From Helicobacter cetorum (GTDB lineage: Bacteria; Campylobacterota; Campylobacteria; Campylobacterales; UBA6016), in contig DZAX01000024.1 of the NCBI GenBank assembly GCA_022729705.1, forward strand, positions 1 through 32,650: a stretch of 32,650 nucleotides of DNA, in the 5' to 3' direction. The position numbers and the translations under genes were made by a program. Under the pieces are notes generated by a model. The model searched no databases and had not been told where the DNA came from. It saw only the letters and a list, made by a program, of their open reading frames with translations. Position 1 is the first letter of the stretch. Each line of letters begins with the position of its first letter. Shown here in pieces: positions 8,390-16,965 of this stretch.

Positions 8390-8875
8390 GTGGATGGCTA
8401 TGTAGTCATAGAAACCCCGCTCTTTCCAAAAATAAGCGGCGTAGTCTCAAAAAAAAAGTACACGGCTATGCTAGGAGTAGGCTCAAATATTAATAAACCG
8501 TTGCAAACTATTCATAGGCTTTACTTTTTTTTGATGCAAGATAAGTTTTTAGATATTTCATGTTCTTTTTGTATCCTAAAAAATCCGCCTTTTGGATACA
8601 TAGAACAACCAGATTTTTTTAATACTCTTTTGCTTATTAAGACAAATTTATCGCCAATGAGGCTCCTAAAAAGGGTTTTGTGGATTGAAAAAAGGTTCCA
8701 AAGAAGAAGATTTTTCAAAAATTCACCTAGAACGTTAGACCTTGACGTAATTTTTTTTGAAAATTTGGTAATATATAGCAAACAACTTGTCCTGCCTCAT
8801 CCAGAATACAAAAACAGAGCAAGCGTGTTAATACCTATGACATACAAAAGAAGTAAATTACAATGGAAAAAATGA
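8390..8875 (+). CDS. folK: HPPK, 2-amino-4-hydroxy-6-hydroxymethyldihydropteridine diphosphokinase
   Basis: HPPK moves pyrophosphate from ATP to 6-hydroxymethyl-dihydropterin in folate synthesis. The protein is about 161 residues. Conserved parts are MLGVGSNI (about 27-34), NPPFGYIEQPDFFNT (about 64-78), IEKRFQRRRFFKNSPRTLDLDVIFF with the metal-binding Asp pair, and LPHPEYKNRASVLIPM near the end. The start is uncertain. The GTG at 8390 has no clear ribosome binding site; the frame is open further upstream without ATG, and the next in-frame ATG (27 residues in) would remove part of the N-terminal extension. The gene overlaps flhF by 13 bases and heads the flagellar block. Its codons look more AT-rich than those of flhF. 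Confidence 0.88.
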   Translation: MDGYVVIETPLFPKISGVVSKKKYTAMLGVGSNINKPLQTIHRLYFFLMQDKFLDISCSFCILKNPPFGYIEQPDFFNTLLLIKTNLSPMRLLKRVLWIEKRFQRRRFFKNSPRTLDLDVIFFENLVIYSKQLVLPHPEYKNRASVLIPMTYKRSKLQWKK

Positions 8876-10185
8876 AGCTCTTAAGTTTTCAAGCCGAAAC
8901 TCCGGCTCTAGCGCTCAAAAAGGCGCAAGAGAGTTGCGGAGAGGACGCGTTGGTTGTCAACACGAAGCTAATACGTCAAAAAACAACCATGACGCCGCCG
9001 TTATACGAAGTGATTGTGGCTATTGAGGAAGCGCCAAAAAAAGAGGTGCCGCCAATACGAAAAGCGCCGCCGCAAACATACGCATCCGAGTTAAACGACG
9101 GTACAAACAACGACCAGGCGCCTTCAATGTCCGCCATGGCAAAGCAGATGAACGACATTGGCAAGTTATCGGAGCCGCCCAAAAGCGTCCAGCCGCCTCC
9201 AAAAAGAGAGTTTACGCCGCTTGAGATAAGAGACGACCGCACAGCCTCTGTAAATATGGAAGAGCTAAAGACGATAAAAAGCGAAATCTCAAAACTTGTA
9301 GACAATGTCAAGCTTATACAAAATATGGTTTGGGATAGCAACGAGGCTATGAGAGACGGACTTGTCATACCCCCCGAGTTTGCTGAGATATACAGGGTGT
9401 CAAAAGATAGCGGGATGTCTGAAGAGCACCTATATGAGATTATGAAGCTAACTATCGAGCATATGCAGCCAAAAATGCGCGATAACGCCGTAACAGTAAG
9501 ACGATATTTTACGGTGCTACTTAGAAAACTACTTCCTATAAGACATGAGACAAAAGCAAGTAGCGGCGGTAAAAAAATAATTATGCTAGTAGGTCCAACG
9601 GGAGTTGGCAAAACAACTACTCTTGCAAAACTAGCGGCTAGATATGCGTTTCAGCAAGAGATAAAATATAGAGTCGGAATCATAACCCTTGACACTTATC
9701 GTATCGGTGCTGTGGAGCAGTTGATGCAGTATGCAAAAATGATGAAGCTACCGATTGAGGCCGTGGTTGACCCGACTGAATTTAAGACCGCTCTCTCGTC
9801 TCTTCGCAGCTGCGATATTATTTTGATAGACACAATCGGAAGCTCACACTATGATAAGACAAAAATTAGCAAAATAACAAGCTTTATAAAAGCTGAGAGC
9901 TCGCTTAGTATCGATATCTCTCTTGTTTTGCCGGCAAATACAAAATATGAGGATTTAAAAGAGATATACTCAAGCTTTTCGGCAGAGCTTGATATTGACA
10001 CTTTAATGGTAACAAAGATAGATGAGACAAAATGCTTTGGAAATATGTTTAGTCTCCTATACGATGTTAAAAAGCCCGTAAGTTATTTTTCTACAGGGCA
10101 AGAGGTGCCTGAGGATTTGATAGTCGCCACTTCTGAATTTTTTGTAGATTGTATACTGGACGGGTTCAAAACTAATCATGGATAA
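8863..10185 (+). CDS. flhF: Flagellar SRP-like GTPase FlhF
   Basis: FlhF is an SRP-family GTPase that sets the place (usually the pole) and early assembly of the flagellum. In Campylobacterota it also acts with the FlgSR/RpoN regulon. The 440 residues comprise a basic N-terminus typical of FlhF (MKLLSFQAETPALALKKAQ), a proline-rich low-complexity stretch (about 55-120), then the NG GTPase domain. GTPase motifs are VGPTGVGKTTTLAKLAA (about 242-258), LDTYRIGAVEQLMQYA (about 275-290), DTIGSSHYD (about 322-330, in place of DTAGR) and TKIDE (about 384). The ATG at 8863 is used; a second ATG at 8872 overlaps the folK stop and is equally possible. The last 8 bases overlap flhG. Confidence 0.96.
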   Translation: MEKMKLLSFQAETPALALKKAQESCGEDALVVNTKLIRQKTTMTPPLYEVIVAIEEAPKKEVPPIRKAPPQTYASELNDGTNNDQAPSMSAMAKQMNDIGKLSEPPKSVQPPPKREFTPLEIRDDRTASVNMEELKTIKSEISKLVDNVKLIQNMVWDSNEAMRDGLVIPPEFAEIYRVSKDSGMSEEHLYEIMKLTIEHMQPKMRDNAVTVRRYFTVLLRKLLPIRHETKASSGGKKIIMLVGPTGVGKTTTLAKLAARYAFQQEIKYRVGIITLDTYRIGAVEQLMQYAKMMKLPIEAVVDPTEFKTALSSLRSCDIILIDTIGSSHYDKTKISKITSFIKAESSLSIDISLVLPANTKYEDLKEIYSSFSAELDIDTLMVTKIDETKCFGNMFSLLYDVKKPVSYFSTGQEVPEDLIVATSEFFVDCILDGFKTNHG

Positions 10186-11071
10186 TAAACTAAATATCGA
10201 GAATACGCAAGCCAAGATGCTTCAAGAGCTAGTGGCAAAAAAAGCGCCCGTCAAAAACTCAAGCACGAAATTTATCGCAATAGCTAGCGGTAAGGGAGGG
10301 GTTGGCAAAAGCACTATGAGCGCAAATATAGCGTACGCTCTTTCAAAGCTTAGCTTCAAAGTCGCCCTGTTTGACGCAGACATTGGACTTGCAAATCTCG
10401 ATGTTTTACTAAACGTTAAAACCAAAAAAAATATTCTTCACGTCCTCAAGGGTGAGATTAGTATGTCAGAGGCGGTTGTTCAGATTGACGACAACCTAAC
10501 CCTGATTCCCGGAGAGAGCGGAACGGAGATACTTAAATACGCAACCGAAGAGGTATTGGATAAATTTATCGAAGAGAGCGGCAAGCTTGATGATTTTGAT
10601 TTTGTGATTATAGACACGGGAGCCGGAATCGGCGATACTGTACAAAAGTTTGTCAACGCCTCCGATATGGCTATTATCATCACAACGCCAGACCCAACGG
10701 CGATAACAGACGCTTACGCTATGGTCAAGGTAATAAGCGCAAAAAGAGATAATGTGCAAATGATTTTAAATCAAGTAGTTAGCGAAAAAGAAGCTGTTTT
10801 AAATTATGAAAAAATAGCCAAAATTACCGCTAGTAAAATAAGAAGCGATTTTTCATTAGAGTTTTTAGGTTATATCTGTAGAGATCCAGATGTTCAAAAA
10901 AGCGTCAAAGGTAGGTTTTTGTTTACAAAAAACTATCCGAATGCAAAGTGCACGTCCGAAATCGAAAAGATAAGCTGGAAGTTGTCTGAAAAAATGGAAC
11001 GAAATATGCTTGGAACTGATAGAGAGAGCGGTCTTGCAGGCTTCTTTAAACGTTTAATAAGACATATGTAA
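10178..11071 (+). CDS. flhG: Flagellar number regulator FlhG (MinD-like ATPase)
   Basis: FlhG (also YlxH or FleN) is a ParA/MinD-type ATPase that limits flagellar number, works against FlhF, and in Campylobacter also affects division-site choice. The protein has 297 residues. The N-terminal 30 residues hold the short stretch that in relatives stimulates FlhF (DNKLNIENTQAKMLQELV). The deviant Walker A is ASGKGGVGKSTMSANIA (about 36-52), followed by FDADIGLANLDVLL (Walker A' region) and FVIIDTGAGI (Walker B). The C-terminal tail after SEKMERN is amphipathic and may bind membrane. The 8-base overlap with flhF suggests coupled translation. Confidence 0.95.
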   Translation: MDNKLNIENTQAKMLQELVAKKAPVKNSSTKFIAIASGKGGVGKSTMSANIAYALSKLSFKVALFDADIGLANLDVLLNVKTKKNILHVLKGEISMSEAVVQIDDNLTLIPGESGTEILKYATEEVLDKFIEESGKLDDFDFVIIDTGAGIGDTVQKFVNASDMAIIITTPDPTAITDAYAMVKVISAKRDNVQMILNQVVSEKEAVLNYEKIAKITASKIRSDFSLEFLGYICRDPDVQKSVKGRFLFTKNYPNAKCTSEIEKISWKLSEKMERNMLGTDRESGLAGFFKRLIRHM

Positions 11072-11099
11072 ACTCTAAAATCACACAAAGCGAAAGAAA

Positions 11100-11477
11100 A
11101 TGCTAAACGTAAATAACTTTATATCTTTTTTGGTTGTAAGCGGATTTTTTGTCGGAGTTATATTTGCTATCGTAAAATTAAGCAACCCTGTTGAGATGCT
11201 GATTGCGGTAGTGTTTATCACCTCTATTTTCTACATTATATCGCTTGCTGGAGCTGCGTTTTTTATTAAAAGCGTAAAATATAAACCGAGATATAAAATC
11301 AAAAAAGAAAAATACGAAACTAGTTTGGACTCTGCTATAATAGAGCTTGAAAAACGAGAAGACCAAATAAAAGAGATTTATGAGTTCATCAGAGAGCTTG
11401 AACAAGAAGAGTATGAAGAGATGAGACGCGATAGTGCAATAGCGGCGCAGGCTGCAAAAAGACGTATCCAAGTATGA
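11100..11477 (+). CDS. Small two-helix membrane protein between flhG and fliA
   Basis: This 125-residue protein is not assignable to a family by eye. Residues about 7-27 and 32-58 are two hydrophobic helices. The rest is a charged, Lys/Glu-rich cytoplasmic region with a coiled-coil segment (about 80-112) ending AAKRRIQV. It lies inside the flagellar block, and its stop overlaps the fliA start as ATGA. This implies co-expression with the flagellar regulators and a possible role in flagellar or polar organisation (inference from position only). I recall a small membrane protein at this place in related genomes, but no characterised function. Confidence 0.75.
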   Translation: MLNVNNFISFLVVSGFFVGVIFAIVKLSNPVEMLIAVVFITSIFYIISLAGAAFFIKSVKYKPRYKIKKEKYETSLDSAIIELEKREDQIKEIYEFIRELEQEEYEEMRRDSAIAAQAAKRRIQV

Positions 11478-12172
11478 TTCACAAAAAAGGGCTGGATAGT
11501 TACGGGGAAAATATAAAATATACGCAAGATGATCTTGCTATAAAGTTTTTACCGGCTGTCAGAGCTCTTGCTTTCAAACTAAAAGAAAAACTACCATCTA
11601 GTATAGAGACTTCAGATCTCATATCTATCGGGACTGAAGAGATGGTTAAACTGGCCAGAAAGTATGATGAAGCTCAAAACGACTCGTTTTGGGGATACGC
11701 TAGAAAAAGAGTTTATGGCGCCATGCTAGACTATCTTAGAAGCCTCGATACGGTAAGTCGCTCAGATAGAAAACTTATCAAAGACGTTGACAAGATTGTG
11801 TCAAGGCAGTTTGGAGAGCACGGCGAAGAGCCGACTGATGAGGAAATATCAAAAGAGCTTGGCGTAGAAATAGATAAAGTAAGAGAAGCTAGAAGCTCGA
11901 TAGGCGTATTCAACGTACTACCGCTAGGCGAACAGCTACAGCTATACAAAGACTCTGATACTTTAGAGGGGCTTGAGGAAGAGGAGCTTATAAAAAGAGT
12001 TAGGGGTATCTTGGATGGGTTTACCCAAAGAGAGCAGACTGTTATACAACTTTACTACTTTGAGGAGTTAAAGCTGGACGAAATAAGCGAGATACTAGGT
12101 ATTACAATATCTAGGATTTCGCAGATACACAGGCATGTTTTGAGTAAAATAAGAGAAACATTGGAGAGATAA
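11474..12172 (+). CDS. fliA: Flagellar sigma factor FliA (sigma-28)
   Basis: FliA directs RNA polymerase to late flagellar promoters such as flagellin and is held by FlgM until the hook is complete. The 232 residues match the family length. Region 2 contains SIGTEEMVKLARKYDEAQNDSFWGYARKRVYGAMLDYLRS (about 50-90, cited in part). Region 3 follows with EPTDEEISKELGVEIDKV. Region 4 has the helix-turn-helix LKLDEISEILGITISRISQIHRHVLSKI near the end. The ATG overlaps the preceding stop (ATGA), and fliM starts 4 bases after the fliA stop, so the block is read as one unit. Confidence 0.95.
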   Translation: MIHKKGLDSYGENIKYTQDDLAIKFLPAVRALAFKLKEKLPSSIETSDLISIGTEEMVKLARKYDEAQNDSFWGYARKRVYGAMLDYLRSLDTVSRSDRKLIKDVDKIVSRQFGEHGEEPTDEEISKELGVEIDKVREARSSIGVFNVLPLGEQLQLYKDSDTLEGLEEEELIKRVRGILDGFTQREQTVIQLYYFEELKLDEISEILGITISRISQIHRHVLSKIRETLER

Positions 12173-12175
12173 AAA

Positions 12176-13246
12176 ATGGCAGACATTCTAAGTCAAGAAG
12201 AGATTGACGCCCTCCTCGAAGTTGTAGACGATGATATTGGCGTTGATACAATGTCAACTTCCAAGGAGTCGATGGATCAGCAGCATATTACGCTTTATGA
12301 CTTCAAGCGTCCAAATAGAATATCAAAAGAGCAACTTAGGACGTTTAGAGGTATTCACGATAAAATGGTGCGTTCGATGTCTAGCCAAATATCGTCTGTT
12401 ATGCGCTCTATCGTTGAGATACAGCTTCACTCGATAGATCAGATGACATACGGCGAGTTTTTGATGAGTTTGCCATCCCCTACAAGCTTCAACGTGTTTT
12501 CTATGAAGCCGCTAGAGGGTAACGGCGTATTGGAGCTTAACCCATCTATCGCTTTTCCGATGATAGATAGACTCCTCGGCGGCAACGGCGAGGGGTATGA
12601 GACAAACAGAGACTTTACGGATATAGAGCTAAATCTTCTTGACACAATGCTAAAAGTTATTATGCAAAACCTCAAAGAAGCTTGGGTCTCCATAACAGAT
12701 ATGTATCCGGTGGTAGAGGCCAAAGAGTCAAGTCCAAACGTCGTTCAGATAGTCGCTCAAAACGAAATTGTTATTATGGTCGTAATGGAGCTTATTGTAG
12801 GTCATACCGGCGGCATGATGAATATCTGTTATCCGGTTATCAGCCTAGAGCCGCTACTGCCAAAGCTTGCCAATAGAGATATAATGCTCTCAGAGACGTC
12901 ATCTAGAAAAAGTAGAAATAGGGAGCTAAGAGCACTCTTAGGGGGCGCCAAAGTAGAAGTTGAGGCGGTGCTTGGCACAACAGAGTTACATTTACGAACA
13001 GTTATGGATTTGGCTATAGGCGATATTATAAGACTTGACCAGCCGGCGAATGATACGGCTACACTAACGGTAAACGCTAAGCCTAAATTTATATCAGAGT
13101 TTGGGGTTCAAAGGTTTAGAAAAACGGTTAGGGTTAGCCAGATAATTAGAACAGAGCATGACGACGTTAAAGATATGCTACAAAATCTTGAAGGCGAGAG
13201 AATGAAGCGACTAGCACAATTTAAAGAAGAGGCTGCAAATGGATAA
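12176..13246 (+). CDS. fliM: Flagellar motor switch protein FliM
   Basis: FliM is the C-ring protein that receives CheY-P and switches rotation direction. The 356 residues begin with the CheY-binding peptide ILSQEEIDALLE (about 4-15). The FliG-binding middle domain (about 45-230) includes IDRLLGGNGEGYE and MVVMELIVGHTGGMMNICYP, the family's GG centre. The C-terminal SpoA domain (about 245-330) has GDIIRLDQPANDTATLTVN and ends with FRKTVRVSQII. The last 8 bases overlap fliY. Confidence 0.96.
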   Translation: MADILSQEEIDALLEVVDDDIGVDTMSTSKESMDQQHITLYDFKRPNRISKEQLRTFRGIHDKMVRSMSSQISSVMRSIVEIQLHSIDQMTYGEFLMSLPSPTSFNVFSMKPLEGNGVLELNPSIAFPMIDRLLGGNGEGYETNRDFTDIELNLLDTMLKVIMQNLKEAWVSITDMYPVVEAKESSPNVVQIVAQNEIVIMVVMELIVGHTGGMMNICYPVISLEPLLPKLANRDIMLSETSSRKSRNRELRALLGGAKVEVEAVLGTTELHLRTVMDLAIGDIIRLDQPANDTATLTVNAKPKFISEFGVQRFRKTVRVSQIIRTEHDDVKDMLQNLEGERMKRLAQFKEEAANG

Positions 13247-14153
13247 TTTTTTAGAGTTACTCGAAAGAGAGATTATAGCGACAATTGAGGGTCTTATTGG
13301 CGTAAAGCCGGATGTTAAAGTAAAAAGCAAAGAGCCGCTTAGCGAGTTTTCAAATGTCGTTGCGCCGCTTGTGGTTGTGGATGTCACGGCGAGCGGAGCG
13401 GCAAGAGGGCGCTTGAAAGTAATGCTATCTCCAACGTTGGCTACTATGCTATCGGATATGCTTCTTGGCGGCGAAGGTGCAACCAAAGAAGTGGCTGACG
13501 CCGATGATTTGGATGCCAATAAAGAGATAATATCAAACATATTAGGAGCGCTTGCGACATCGCTTGGAGCGCAAAAAGAGTTGCCAAAACTTACTTTTTC
13601 AATAGACAATATTGCGTTTATTGGAGTCGATGGCAATGTTGATATATCCTCTTTTTCAAAGCTTATCGTGTTTAACTTTTCCGTAAACTCGCTTAAAGAC
13701 GTCATGATGTTTGCGTTTGATAACTCTTTTGAAAATGCGATTGACAAAAAAGACGTGCCGCCTCCATATGTTGCGCCTCAGACGTATGACGCACCTTACT
13801 CGTATGATGCGCCGCCTAGTGCGGCTCCAGAGTATAGAGCTCCATCGCAACACCATCATCACGAAAAAACGCAACTAAACTTCGAAGAGATGAAAAATAT
13901 CGACCTTTTGATGGATGTCAAGCTTCCGGTAAGAGTTAGAATCGGCTCCAAAAAAATGCTCCTAAGAGACGTTATAAATATGGACATAGGTTCTGTTGTA
14001 GAGCTAAATCAATTGGCAAACGAACCGCTTGATATACTCGTAGACAACAAGAAGATAGCCGAGGGCGAGGTAGTCATCGTTGACGGCAACTTTGGTGTGC
14101 AAATAACGACGATAGGAAGCAAAAAAGAGAGACTAGAGCAGCTTAAAGGCTAA
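13239..14153 (+). CDS. fliY: Flagellar motor switch protein FliY (FliN-like with long N-terminal domain)
   Basis: FliY is the C-ring partner of FliM. The 304 residues are an N-terminal CheC-like domain (about 1-165), a linker (about 170-215) rich in Pro, Tyr, Ala and Asp, and a C-terminal SpoA/FliN domain (about 220-300, LLMDVKLPVRVRIGSKKMLLRDV and GSVVELNQLANEPLDILV). The linker repeats YDAP and includes HHHH. The CheC phosphatase signature D/SxxxExxN is not clearly kept: the candidate helix reads NKEIISNILG, with E and N one residue too far apart. CheY-P phosphatase activity is therefore uncertain. The coding run that begins with folK ends here, followed by a hairpin repeat. Confidence 0.92.
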   Translation: MDNFLELLEREIIATIEGLIGVKPDVKVKSKEPLSEFSNVVAPLVVVDVTASGAARGRLKVMLSPTLATMLSDMLLGGEGATKEVADADDLDANKEIISNILGALATSLGAQKELPKLTFSIDNIAFIGVDGNVDISSFSKLIVFNFSVNSLKDVMMFAFDNSFENAIDKKDVPPPYVAPQTYDAPYSYDAPPSAAPEYRAPSQHHHHEKTQLNFEEMKNIDLLMDVKLPVRVRIGSKKMLLRDVINMDIGSVVELNQLANEPLDILVDNKKIAEGEVVIVDGNFGVQITTIGSKKERLEQLKG

Positions 14154-14204
14154 AAAAGACTAATGTTGCGCAGTAAATATTTTTAGTGCGATAGGAAAAA
14201 TTCT

Positions 14205-14252
14205 GCCGCTTCATGCGGCTAGCTTCAGCACCTCAGCGGCTTTGCCCCTCAG
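14205..14252 (-). repeat. Modular hairpin repeat, copy F (reverse, degenerate)
   Basis: Module 3 is GCCGC-TTCAT-GCGGC at 14205-14219. Module 1 is degenerate at 14232-14252: 9-base arms with two mismatches around the AAA loop, core GGGGCAAAGCCG on the minus strand. TCTGCCGC, GCGGCTAGCTT and CAGCGGCT are shared with copy E at 6757-6800. It lies between fliY and hemN. Confidence 0.65.
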
Positions 14253-14317
14253 AGCATGCAAATAAAGTAAAAAAGGTTAAAATCGGCTTTTAATTTTGCC
14301 TACAGGGTGTGCCCATT

Positions 14318-15688
14318 ATGATAGATTTTGACAAATTCGTAAAATACTCCAAAGCCGGACCTAGATACACAAGTTATCCGACAGCCGTAGAGTTTACTGA
14401 AAAGTTTACCGAAACAGATTTTTTAACCCATCTTAAAAACTCAAACAAAGAAGAAAAAGCTTTATCTTTGTATTTCCACCTCCCATTTTGCCGCTCCGCA
14501 TGTTATTTTTGCGGTTGTAACGTAGTATTTACAAGCAAAGATGATAAAAAAACAAGATACATAGAGTACCTCAAAAAAGAGATGCAAATCCTCTCAAGGT
14601 ATTTGGATACAAAAAGAAGCGTCGCACAACTTCACTTTGGAGGAGGAACGCCTACTTTTTTTAGCGCCCAGGAACTTGAAGAGATAATCGCTCTTATACG
14701 CTCGCACTTTACAAATTTTCAAAACGACGCTGAAATATCATGCGAAATCGATCCTAGGTTTTTAGACGAAAAACAGATGCGAGTTCTTAAGGACGGCGGG
14801 TTTAATCGTATCAGTTTTGGAGTTCAAGATTTTGATGAAAAAGTCCAGACTGCAGTTCACAGAGAGCAGAGCTTTGAGCTCACAAAAAGCGCCGTGGAGT
14901 TGGCTAGAAAATATGGCGTTAATAGTGTAAATATGGATTTGATATATGGTTTGCCATACCAAAGCCTAAACAGCTTCAAAGAGACGCTCAAAAAATCAGT
15001 TAGCTTAGACGTCGATAGATTTGCCGTTTTTAACTATGCGCATGTGCCGTGGCTTAAAAAAACCATGAGAAAGATAGACGAGACTACATTGCCGCATCCT
15101 AGCGAAAAGCTTGCTATTCTCAAATTTACAATTGATTATATGAGTGAGCAAGGATACAAAATGATAGGAATGGATCACTTTGCAAAACCGTCAGACGAGT
15201 TATCTCTTGCAATAGATAAAGGCGAGCTCCATAGAAATTTTCAAGGATACACAACAAAAGGCGGTTCTGAGCTTATCGGAGTAGGGCTTACTAGTATCTC
15301 CGAACTTGAGGGTTGCTATAGTCAAAACCATAAAGAGATGGGCGAATATGAGGCGATGATAGACGCCGGAAAACTTCCTGTACATAGAGGGGTAGCGCTT
15401 AGCGAAGACGACAAAATCCGTAAAAAAGCGATTATGGACTTGATGGGTAGCTTTAGACTTGAATTTGGCGAACTGAATGCTAAATTTAATATAAACTCAA
15501 AAGAGTATTTCAAAGATACGCTATCAAAACTAAAAGAGTTTAAGGATGACGAACTGCTAAAGTTTACAGATGACGCCATAGAGGTGTCTCTTACGGGAAG
15601 AATGGTTGTGCGTAATATTGCAATGGCTTTTGACGCATACTTAAACACCGATGACGCAAATAAAAATAAGTTTTCAAAAACAGTATGA
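14318..15688 (+). CDS. hemN: Oxygen-independent coproporphyrinogen III dehydrogenase HemN
   Basis: HemN is a radical-SAM enzyme that oxidatively decarboxylates two propionates of coproporphyrinogen III in haem synthesis without oxygen. The ATG at 14318 (MIDFDKFVKYSKAGPRYTSYPTA) gives 456 residues, essentially the HemN length; a GTG nine bases upstream adds three residues. The 4Fe-4S ligands are HLPFCRSACYFCGC (C-x3-C-x2-C, about 54-67), followed by QLHFGGGTPTFF, the SAM-binding GGGTP. The N-terminal SYPTA and the AKPSDELSLA region are as expected for true HemN rather than HemW. The stop overlaps the next start as ATGA. Confidence 0.95.
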   Translation: MIDFDKFVKYSKAGPRYTSYPTAVEFTEKFTETDFLTHLKNSNKEEKALSLYFHLPFCRSACYFCGCNVVFTSKDDKKTRYIEYLKKEMQILSRYLDTKRSVAQLHFGGGTPTFFSAQELEEIIALIRSHFTNFQNDAEISCEIDPRFLDEKQMRVLKDGGFNRISFGVQDFDEKVQTAVHREQSFELTKSAVELARKYGVNSVNMDLIYGLPYQSLNSFKETLKKSVSLDVDRFAVFNYAHVPWLKKTMRKIDETTLPHPSEKLAILKFTIDYMSEQGYKMIGMDHFAKPSDELSLAIDKGELHRNFQGYTTKGGSELIGVGLTSISELEGCYSQNHKEMGEYEAMIDAGKLPVHRGVALSEDDKIRKKAIMDLMGSFRLEFGELNAKFNINSKEYFKDTLSKLKEFKDDELLKFTDDAIEVSLTGRMVVRNIAMAFDAYLNTDDANKNKFSKTV

Positions 15689-16965
15689 AAATGGAACTCA
15701 TAGACTTAATACAAACGGGCGAGGATTGTGTAAAATGCGGTAAATGTATCCCCGTCTGCACAATACATGCGATAAGTCCGGATGAGACTACAAGTCCGAG
15801 GGGATTTTTGGATCTGCTTGCGGCGCATAAACGAGGAGAACTGCCCCTAAATAAAGACGTAAAACGAATATTTGAGAGCTGTTTTTTGTGTACAAACTGT
15901 GTAGACGTTTGTCCGTCTCGTATTCCGACCGATACGGCGATAGAAGAGGTGAGGGCGGAGATAGCCAAAGAGTTTGGTATTACTTGGTATAAGCGCGCAT
16001 TTTTTTGGCTTCTTCGCAGTCGTACAATTATGGATTTGATGGCAAAAATGGGGTATGTGTTTAAAAGTTGCGTATTTGCCGACAAAAAAGAGAAAAGCTC
16101 TATGCTTGCTAGATTTTGGTTGCCGATAGTAAAAAGCGGTAGACTCTTACCCTCTGTCTCCAAAACCAGCTTTTTAAACAGCCATGAAGAGCGGATAAGA
16201 GTGGATAATCCGGATAAAAGAGTAGCCGTTTTTATAGGGTGTATGGCAAACTACTCATACACAAATATAGGCGATTCACTCGTTAGGACGCTTGAAAAAC
16301 TAAACGTAGATATTTTGATACCAAAAAAACAGCTCTGTTGCGGCGCCCCCGCTTATTTTACTGGAGATTTGGACACGGTAAGGTGGCTTATCAAAAAAAA
16401 TATTGAGCACTTTGAGGATTTTATAGACGATGTGGACGCTATTGTGGTTCCTGAGGCGACATGTTCTTCGATGATGGTGCACGATTGGGAAGTTGCCCTA
16501 AAAAACGAACCAGAGTGGGCGAAAAGAGCTAAAAAAATAACGGCAAAAGTATGCCTCGCCACAAAATGGTTATATGAAAACACTCACCTAAAAGAGTTGC
16601 TAGCTAAAGAGGGCAAGCAGATAGACTTAGCGGTCACATATCACGACCCGTGTCACGCGCGTAAAACGCAAGGCGTATGGAAAGAGCCAAGAGCGCTGTT
16701 ATCTCAAAACTATACAATGATTGAGATGGAAAACCCAAACAGATGTTGCGGATTTGGCGGCGTGACGATACAAACGGAGAGATTTGAGCTAGCTCAAAAA
16801 GCCGGCGCTCCAAAGGCGCAAATGATAGCCGATACAAAAGCAAATATTGTAAGCGCCGAGTGCTCTGCCTGTAGAATGCAGCTTACAAACGCCATGTATG
16901 AGGGTGGGGTGGATACGCTTTTTAAAAATCCGATAGAGCTTATAGACGAGGCGCTAAAAAAATGA
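15685..16965 (+). CDS. Orphan GlcF/GlpC-like Fe-S oxidoreductase subunit (CCG domains)
   Basis: The 426-residue protein resembles the iron-sulfur subunits of glycolate oxidase (GlcF), anaerobic glycerol-3-phosphate dehydrogenase (GlpC) and heterodisulfide reductase. Two 4Fe-4S motifs are visible: CVKCGKCIPVC (Cys 15, 18, 21, 25) and CFLCTNCVDVCPS (Cys 66, 69, 72, 76). Two CCG cysteine-rich domains follow. The first has LCCGAPAYF but ends CSSM instead of CxxC; the second has RCCGFGG and CSACRM and is complete. No flavin subunit is encoded nearby, so its electron donor or acceptor is unknown. It overlaps hemN upstream and lgt downstream by 4 bases each, so it is co-translated with them. Confidence 0.88.
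   Translation: MKMELIDLIQTGEDCVKCGKCIPVCTIHAISPDETTSPRGFLDLLAAHKRGELPLNKDVKRIFESCFLCTNCVDVCPSRIPTDTAIEEVRAEIAKEFGITWYKRAFFWLLRSRTIMDLMAKMGYVFKSCVFADKKEKSSMLARFWLPIVKSGRLLPSVSKTSFLNSHEERIRVDNPDKRVAVFIGCMANYSYTNIGDSLVRTLEKLNVDILIPKKQLCCGAPAYFTGDLDTVRWLIKKNIEHFEDFIDDVDAIVVPEATCSSMMVHDWEVALKNEPEWAKRAKKITAKVCLATKWLYENTHLKELLAKEGKQIDLAVTYHDPCHARKTQGVWKEPRALLSQNYTMIEMENPNRCCGFGGVTIQTERFELAQKAGAPKAQMIADTKANIVSAECSACRMQLTNAMYEGGVDTLFKNPIELIDEALKK

Noticed and set aside
8976-9611. 211-codon open frame antisense to flhF
   Set aside because: It is rich in Ser/Ile/Leu as expected for an antisense shadow and has no family features; FlhF coding on the plus strand is certain.
15591-16163. 190-codon open frame antisense to the hemN/Fe-S junction
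   Set aside because: The plus-strand genes are well supported by cysteine motifs; the antisense frame shows no domain.
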